Shown: positions 59,841 through 64,000 of the stretch, piece by piece
Position numbering within the stretch: position 1 is the stretch's first letter
Layout of the letters: each line of letters starts with the position of its first letter
Source: Desulfobulbus sp.
GTDB lineage: Bacteria > Desulfobacterota > Desulfobulbia > Desulfobulbales > Desulfobulbaceae
Reading direction: 5' to 3'
DNA length: 64,000 nt
Assembly (NCBI GenBank): GCA_009780825.1
Contig: WQZH01000001.1
Span: 1 to 64,000 of the forward strand
Notes under the pieces: model-generated
Seen by the model: only the letters and a program-made list of their open reading frames with translations
Told to the model about the DNA's origin: nothing
Database searches by the model: none
Position numbers and translations under genes: made by a program

Positions 59841-60743
59841 GTGGAGTATTTCTTCGAGTTACTGTTCAGCGGCCTGACCCGGGGATCGATCTACGCCCTG
59901 ATCGCCCTGGGGTACACCATGGTCTACGGCATCATCGGCTTGATCAACTTCGCCCACGGCGAAATGTTTATGATCGGGGCCTTCACCGCCCTGATCGCCT
60001 CCTCGGTCCTGTCGATCTACCATCTGCCTCTGCCTGCCATTCTGGTCCTGGCCGGCCTGGCAGCCGCCGTCTGGGCAGGAGCCTACGGTTTTACCGTGGA
60101 GCGGCTCGCCTACCGGCCCCTTCGCGGCGCTCCCCGGCTCGCGCCCCTGATTTCCGCCATCGGCATGTCCATCTTTCTGCAGAATTATGTTCTGCTGGCG
60201 CAGACTGCAGATTTCGTGCCCTTCCCCTCGCTCATTCCGGAATTCGCCTTTCTCGAACCCTACAGCGCCATCATCAATTCCTCCAGCCTGACCATCCTGG
60301 CGGTTTCAACCCTGGTCATGACGGCTCTCACCCTGCTGATCCTCTATACCCGGACCGGCAAGGCCATGCGCGCCACGGCCCAGGACCAGAAAATGGCGCT
60401 TCTCGTCGGCATCAATGTCGACCGGATCATTTCCTTCACCTTTGTCACCGGTTCGGCCCTGGCGGCCATCGGCGGTCTGCTGATCGCCTCCCATATCGGC
60501 CAGATCAACTTTGCCATAGGCTTCATCGCCGGCATCAAGGCCTTCACCGCCGCGGTCCTGGGCGGCATCGGCTCCATTCCCGGCGCGGTTCTGGGCAGCT
60601 TTATCCTCGGCCTGACAGAAGCCTTTGCCACCGGCTATATTTCCAGCGATTACGAGGACCTATTCGCCTTTGCCCTGCTGGTGCTGATTCTCATCTTCCG
60701 GCCAGCCGGCCTGCTCGGCAAGGCAACGGCGGAAAAAGTGTGA
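59841..60743 (+). CDS. livH: Branched-chain amino acid ABC transporter permease LivH
   Basis: A 300-residue permease with about eight hydrophobic segments (FSGLTRGSIYALIALGYTMV, GIIGLINFAHGEMFMIGAFT at the start; KAFTAAVLGGIGSIPGAVLG near the end, the EAA-like contact loop for the ATPases). It forms the membrane pore with LivM. A 90-base gap follows livK, then the operon is tight. Confidence 0.94.
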   Translation: MEYFFELLFSGLTRGSIYALIALGYTMVYGIIGLINFAHGEMFMIGAFTALIASSVLSIYHLPLPAILVLAGLAAAVWAGAYGFTVERLAYRPLRGAPRLAPLISAIGMSIFLQNYVLLAQTADFVPFPSLIPEFAFLEPYSAIINSSSLTILAVSTLVMTALTLLILYTRTGKAMRATAQDQKMALLVGINVDRIISFTFVTGSALAAIGGLLIASHIGQINFAIGFIAGIKAFTAAVLGGIGSIPGAVLGSFILGLTEAFATGYISSDYEDLFAFALLVLILIFRPAGLLGKATAEKV

Positions 60744-60753
60744 GCACAACACC

Positions 60754-61974
60754 ATGAAAAGCCCGCCCATGCTCACCAACAAAGATGTCCGCCATGCCGT
60801 GCTCACCGGGTTCTGGTTCATGTTTCTCACCTTTCCCCTGCTGGTGATCAAGGTCAATCCGACCGAACAGACCGTGACCTGGCGATGGGCCAACATGCTG
60901 TGGGTCGGCGGCGTCAGCGCGGTGATCGCCCTCGCCTGCCGCCTGGTGGCGACCCGCAGGGCTGGCAGGGCAGAACTGCTTCGTCAGATGCCGGCGCAAA
61001 CCACCCATGAACTGCATCCGTTTGCGCTTCCTTCTCGGGATCGCCTGATCCCGTTGTTCGGCGTCATCGCCCTCTTTTTCATTGTTTTTCCGTTTGTATT
61101 CTCCGCCTACCAGGTCAACATCATGACCACGGCCCTGATGTACGTAATCCTGGGATTGGGCCTGAACATCGTGGTCGGATTCGCGGGATTGCTCAACCTC
61201 GGCTATGTGGCCTTTTACGCGGTGGGCGCCTACACCTACGGCCTGCTGCATTTCCATTTCGGTCTGGGCTTCTGGGCGGCGCTGCCCATCGGCGGCCTGC
61301 TGGGGGCACTGTTCGGCGTCATGCTCGGTTTTCCGGTCCTGCGGCTCCGGGGCGATTACCTAGCCATCGTCACCCTGGGGTTCGGGGAAATCATCCGTCT
61401 GATTCTGGAAAATTGGCGGGAATTCTCCCAGGGACCGAGCGGCATCGCCAATATCGCCCGGCCGGGACTGTTCGGCATTGACATGTCCCTGGAGCATTCC
61501 CTGGTCTATCAATACTATCTCACCATTGCCATAGCGCTCTTGACCATCTTTGTGGTCAACCGTCTGCGGGACTCACGGATCGGCAGGGCCTGGTTCGCTC
61601 TGCGCGAGGATGACATCGCCTGCCAGGCCATGGGCATCGACACGACCGCCGCCAAACTGACCGCCTTTGCCCTGGGGGCGGCATGGGCCGGGATGGCCGG
61701 CGTGCTGTTCGCCGCCAAAACCACCTTCATCAACCCGGCAAGCTTCACCTTCATGGAATCGGCGATCATTCTCTGCATCGTGGTATTGGGCGGCATGGGG
61801 TCGATCATCGGGGTCGTGGCCGCTGCCCTGATCCTCATGCTCCTGCCCGAGTATCTGCGGGCCGTGGCCGAATACCGCATGCTTGCCTTTGGCGCCATCC
61901 TGGTGGTCATGATGATCGTCCGGCCGCGCGGGCTCACGTCGCAGACGCGCCGAATCTACCACCTTCCCCATTAA
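60754..61974 (+). CDS. livM: Branched-chain amino acid ABC transporter permease LivM
   Basis: A 406-residue permease. Three N-terminal hydrophobic segments precede the conserved part GLGLNIVVGFAGLLNLGYVA, followed by GFGEIIRLILENWREFSQGP and GGMGSIIGVVAAALILMLLP near the end. The extra N-terminal segments are like those in E. coli LivM. Starts ten bases after livH. Confidence 0.94.
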   Translation: MKSPPMLTNKDVRHAVLTGFWFMFLTFPLLVIKVNPTEQTVTWRWANMLWVGGVSAVIALACRLVATRRAGRAELLRQMPAQTTHELHPFALPSRDRLIPLFGVIALFFIVFPFVFSAYQVNIMTTALMYVILGLGLNIVVGFAGLLNLGYVAFYAVGAYTYGLLHFHFGLGFWAALPIGGLLGALFGVMLGFPVLRLRGDYLAIVTLGFGEIIRLILENWREFSQGPSGIANIARPGLFGIDMSLEHSLVYQYYLTIAIALLTIFVVNRLRDSRIGRAWFALREDDIACQAMGIDTTAAKLTAFALGAAWAGMAGVLFAAKTTFINPASFTFMESAIILCIVVLGGMGSIIGVVAAALILMLLPEYLRAVAEYRMLAFGAILVVMMIVRPRGLTSQTRRIYHLPH

Positions 61975-61996
61975 CTTGCGGCATATTGGCACGGCC

Positions 61997-62785
61997 ATGC
62001 ACCCATTGCTCACCGTCAGCGGCCTGACCATGGATTTCGGCGGCATCCGCGCCCTGGACCAGGTGGATCTGCGCATCCTGCCGGAAAAAATCGTGGCATT
62101 GATCGGCCCGAACGGGGCCGGCAAGACGACCTTGTTCAACTGCCTGACCGGCATGTACCGGCCCACCGGCGGCCACATGGCGCTGACGCCGCCCGGGCTG
62201 CCGGAACGGCGCCTGCACGGCCTGCCTCCCTATCGGATTACGGCGGCCGGGCTGGCCCGCACCTTTCAAAATATCCGTCTTTTCCCCAACATGACCGTGC
62301 TGGAGAACGTGATGGTCGGCCGTCATTGCCGCACGACAGCCAAGGTGTTCGGGGCGATTTTCCGGCCGGCGGCGACGGTGCGAGAAGAACAGGAAACCGT
62401 TGACAGGTGTCTCGCCCTGCTCGAACGGATCGGGTTGGTTGATCAGGCGAACGAATATGCCCAAAACCTGCCGTACGGCGCCCAGCGCCGGCTGGAGATT
62501 GCCCGGGCCCTGGCTACAAGCCCGAAACTGCTGCTGCTCGACGAACCGGCGGCAGGGATGAATCCCCAAGAAACCGTGGAACTGGAAAATCTGATTCTCT
62601 CCATCAGGGAGGACGGTCTATCCATCCTGCTGATCGAGCATGACATGAAGCTGGTGATGCGCCTGTCCGACCATATTTTTGTCATGGATTATGGCCGGAT
62701 GATCGCCGAAGGGACGCCCGACGAAGTTCGGCGCCACCCAGCGGTCATCAGGGCCTATCTGGGCGAGGTGGAAGCCGATGCTTGA
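61997..62785 (+). CDS. livG: Branched-chain amino acid ABC transporter ATPase LivG
   Basis: A 262-residue ATPase. Walker A LIGPNGAGKTTLFNCLTG; signature-like QNLPYGAQRRLEIARALA; Walker B LLLLDEPAAGMNPQE. The start at 61997 (MHPLLTVSGLTMDFGG) is the natural beginning; an earlier TTG at 61976 is less likely. The end overlaps livF by eight bases. Confidence 0.95.
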   Translation: MHPLLTVSGLTMDFGGIRALDQVDLRILPEKIVALIGPNGAGKTTLFNCLTGMYRPTGGHMALTPPGLPERRLHGLPPYRITAAGLARTFQNIRLFPNMTVLENVMVGRHCRTTAKVFGAIFRPAATVREEQETVDRCLALLERIGLVDQANEYAQNLPYGAQRRLEIARALATSPKLLLLDEPAAGMNPQETVELENLILSIREDGLSILLIEHDMKLVMRLSDHIFVMDYGRMIAEGTPDEVRRHPAVIRAYLGEVEADA

Positions 62786-63485
62786 ACTGCGTGCCATTGA
62801 TGCCGCCTACGGCAACATCCAGGTGCTCCACCAGGTCAGCCTCCGGGTGGAGCATGGAGAAATCGTGGCCTTGATCGGCGCCAACGGGGCCGGCAAGACG
62901 ACAACCCTGATGGCGATCAGCGGCTTGGTACCGCCCCGCCGGGGCGCGATCCTGTTCGAGGGCCGCCCCGTCAACGGCTTGCCGCCGGATGCGCTGGTCC
63001 GGCTCGGCATCTGCCAGGTGCCCGAAGGCCGTCATGTCTTTCCCGGGCTGAGCGTGGCGGAAAACCTCGACATGGGAGCCTTTCTCCGCCGGGACCGCCG
63101 CCAGGTGGCCACGGACAAAGAGCAGGTGTACAATCTCTTTCCGGCCTTGCGGCAACGGCGCCATCAGCCCGGAGGAACCTTGTCCGGCGGCGAGCAGCAG
63201 ATGCTGGCCATCTCGCGGGCGCTGATGGCCAGGCCCCGGTTGCTGCTCCTTGACGAGCCTTCCATGGGTCTGGCCCCGCTGATGACCAAACATCTTTTTG
63301 CCACCATCGTCGCCATCAACCGGGAACAGCAAACCACCATTCTTTTGGTGGAGCAAAACGCCAACGTCGCCCTGCAGGTAGCGGATCGGGGCTATGTCCT
63401 TGAAAACGGACATATCGTCATGCAGGACACCGCTGAGGCGCTCCGTCGCGCCCCTGCCGTCCAGAGCGCCTATCTCGGCATCTGA
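62778..63485 (+). CDS. livF: Branched-chain amino acid ABC transporter ATPase LivF
   Basis: A 235-residue ATPase. Walker A LIGANGAGKTTTLMAISG; signature LSGGEQQMLAISRALMARP; Walker B LLLLDEPSMGLAPLM; the LivF-type C-terminus follows. With LivG it powers import through LivHM. Its eight-base overlap with livG suggests translational coupling. Last gene of the liv operon. Confidence 0.95.
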   Translation: MLELRAIDAAYGNIQVLHQVSLRVEHGEIVALIGANGAGKTTTLMAISGLVPPRRGAILFEGRPVNGLPPDALVRLGICQVPEGRHVFPGLSVAENLDMGAFLRRDRRQVATDKEQVYNLFPALRQRRHQPGGTLSGGEQQMLAISRALMARPRLLLLDEPSMGLAPLMTKHLFATIVAINREQQTTILLVEQNANVALQVADRGYVLENGHIVMQDTAEALRRAPAVQSAYLGI

Positions 63486-63640
63486 TTGCCGGCTTCATCC
63501 TCGGCCCGCCGGTCAAAAGGCAACGGGAGAATATGAAAAATTGTGCGCACCGGCGCGACAGGTGTTGCATATCTGGGACGTTCTCATGTTCAGCGATACG
63601 CGGCCACGGCGGATGCCGGCCTGATCGGCGCGGCCGATCC
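63486..63640. other. Short intergenic stretch after livF with a small hairpin
   Basis: GATCGGC-GCG-GCCGATC at 63623-63639 is a perfect seven-pair stem but no T run follows, so its role as terminator for the liv operon is doubtful. Nothing else is recognised before the second leader copy. Confidence 0.4.
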
Positions 63641-63756
63641 CGATCCGGTCATTTTGAGTGCAAAAAAAAGAGAATACAGTATGAACAAGACACGATAGAG
63701 CTGACCGCCGTTTGGGCAATGCAATCCAAGGATGAGCTACCATCGTGCATGCACAT
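63641..63756 (+). repeat. Leader repeat, copy 2, downstream of livF
   Basis: Similar to 58520-58640 (start CGATCCGGTCATTTTGAGTG, then AAAAAAAAGAGAATAC; end GCATGCACAT). Its mini-ORF reads MNKTR then TAG. The livK-start equivalent GTG at 63745 opens a frame that runs on without stop for 48 codons into the next gene. It may be a second promoter/leader copied in front of the gene at the window end. Confidence 0.7.
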
Positions 63757-63888
63757 CTTGTTCAGCGGAGAGCAGCGCTGGCCTTCGCACTTGGCGTACG
63801 CCGCGGCACCATCCCAAAACTGGTTGCCCGGATGTGCACCGGCGCATCGTTGCGTTTAACCTTCAAAAAACTCTTTCAAGGCAACACC

Positions 63889-64000
63889 ATGTATAAACGT
63901 CTTCTCTTCCCGTTCGTTGCGGCGATGGCGCTTATCTGCGCAATGACGCCGTCCGTCCACGCCAATCCGAATCCGGCCGCGGCAAAAAGCCCGCCCCTCA
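63889..64000 (+). CDS. Secreted protein, N-terminal part, cut by window edge
   Basis: An ATG at 63889 begins MYKRLLFPFVAAMALICAMT, then PSVHANPNPAAAKSPPL, a Sec signal peptide with a cleavage site near VHA. The rest lies beyond the window. The duplicated livK leader just upstream suggests another liv-type binding protein, but the visible part is not diagnostic. The frame is open further upstream to GTG 63745, without a signal-like sequence there. Confidence 0.6.
   Translation, partial: MYKRLLFPFVAAMALICAMTPSVHANPNPAAAKSPPL

Noticed and set aside
1-64000. tRNA, rRNA or CRISPR features
   Set aside because: Reading the gaps showed no tRNA-like cloverleaf, rRNA sequence or regularly spaced direct repeats. 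A covariance-model scan would be decisive and was not possible here.

Overview
The window looks like chromosome from a Gram-negative anaerobe of the Desulfobacterota, most likely a sulfate reducer related to Desulfobulbus. This is inferred from gene content: a multiheme c-type cytochrome with an NrfD-type quinone module, an NfnAB-type transhydrogenase, CoA-transferase plus beta-oxidation genes, LpxC/LpxK/LptE for an outer membrane, and the gene run rpsF-rpsR-DUF2232-rplI-dnaB. Most genes are moderately GC-rich and tightly packed. No rRNA, tRNA or CRISPR array was recognised.

Region 1 (1-11.3 kb) starts with a HicAB toxin-antitoxin locus whose hicA carries two frameshifts. A PaoABC/HcrABC-like molybdenum hydroxylase follows: a Tat-exported 2Fe-2S subunit, a large molybdopterin subunit, and an FAD subunit with extra cysteines. 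After two unrecognised genes (one frameshifted) and an RcnB-like secreted protein come the enzyme's likely maturation genes, xdhC and a MocA-HD fusion. A D-Ala-D-Ala carboxypeptidase closes the region on the other strand.

Region 2 (11.7-24.4 kb) is energy and carbon metabolism. It holds an NfnAB-like pair, then on the minus strand a thiolase, acyl-CoA dehydrogenase and CoA-transferase set. Next is a membrane electron-transfer cluster (NrfD, a Cys-rich MerR regulator, a four-cluster ferredoxin and a hexaheme cytochrome) with no catalytic subunit. A TetR/FadR-like regulator is divergent from it. Sites of the same form (AATGA-N5-CACTCATT) lie upstream of the regulator and of the ferredoxin-cytochrome pair, which suggests that acyl-CoA supply and this electron-transfer module share control.

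Region 3 (24.4-32 kb) is housekeeping: greA, a sugar aminotransferase, rpoH with a leader hairpin, lepA, engB, hisG, hisI and an FKBP isomerase. Region 4 (32-36.3 kb) is a decayed defence or mobile island: a helicase tail, DUF2130, a RhuM stub, a MITE-like element, a deleted DinD, an intact Abi-like gene, and a methyltransferase cut off by an IS3 tail.

Region 5 (36.3-58.5 kb) is again mostly core genes: mazG, the rpsF-rplI operon, dnaB, leuS, lptE, dusB, a NorQ/NorD-like AAA-VWA pair, a Sel1 protein, a DUF4173-Sel1 membrane fusion, a PHP phosphoesterase, an NtrC-type regulator, nadK, proC, lpxC and lpxK. Region 6 (58.6-64 kb) is a complete branched-chain amino acid ABC transporter, livKHMGF. 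The leader in front of livK is repeated after livF, just before a secreted-protein gene cut by the window end.
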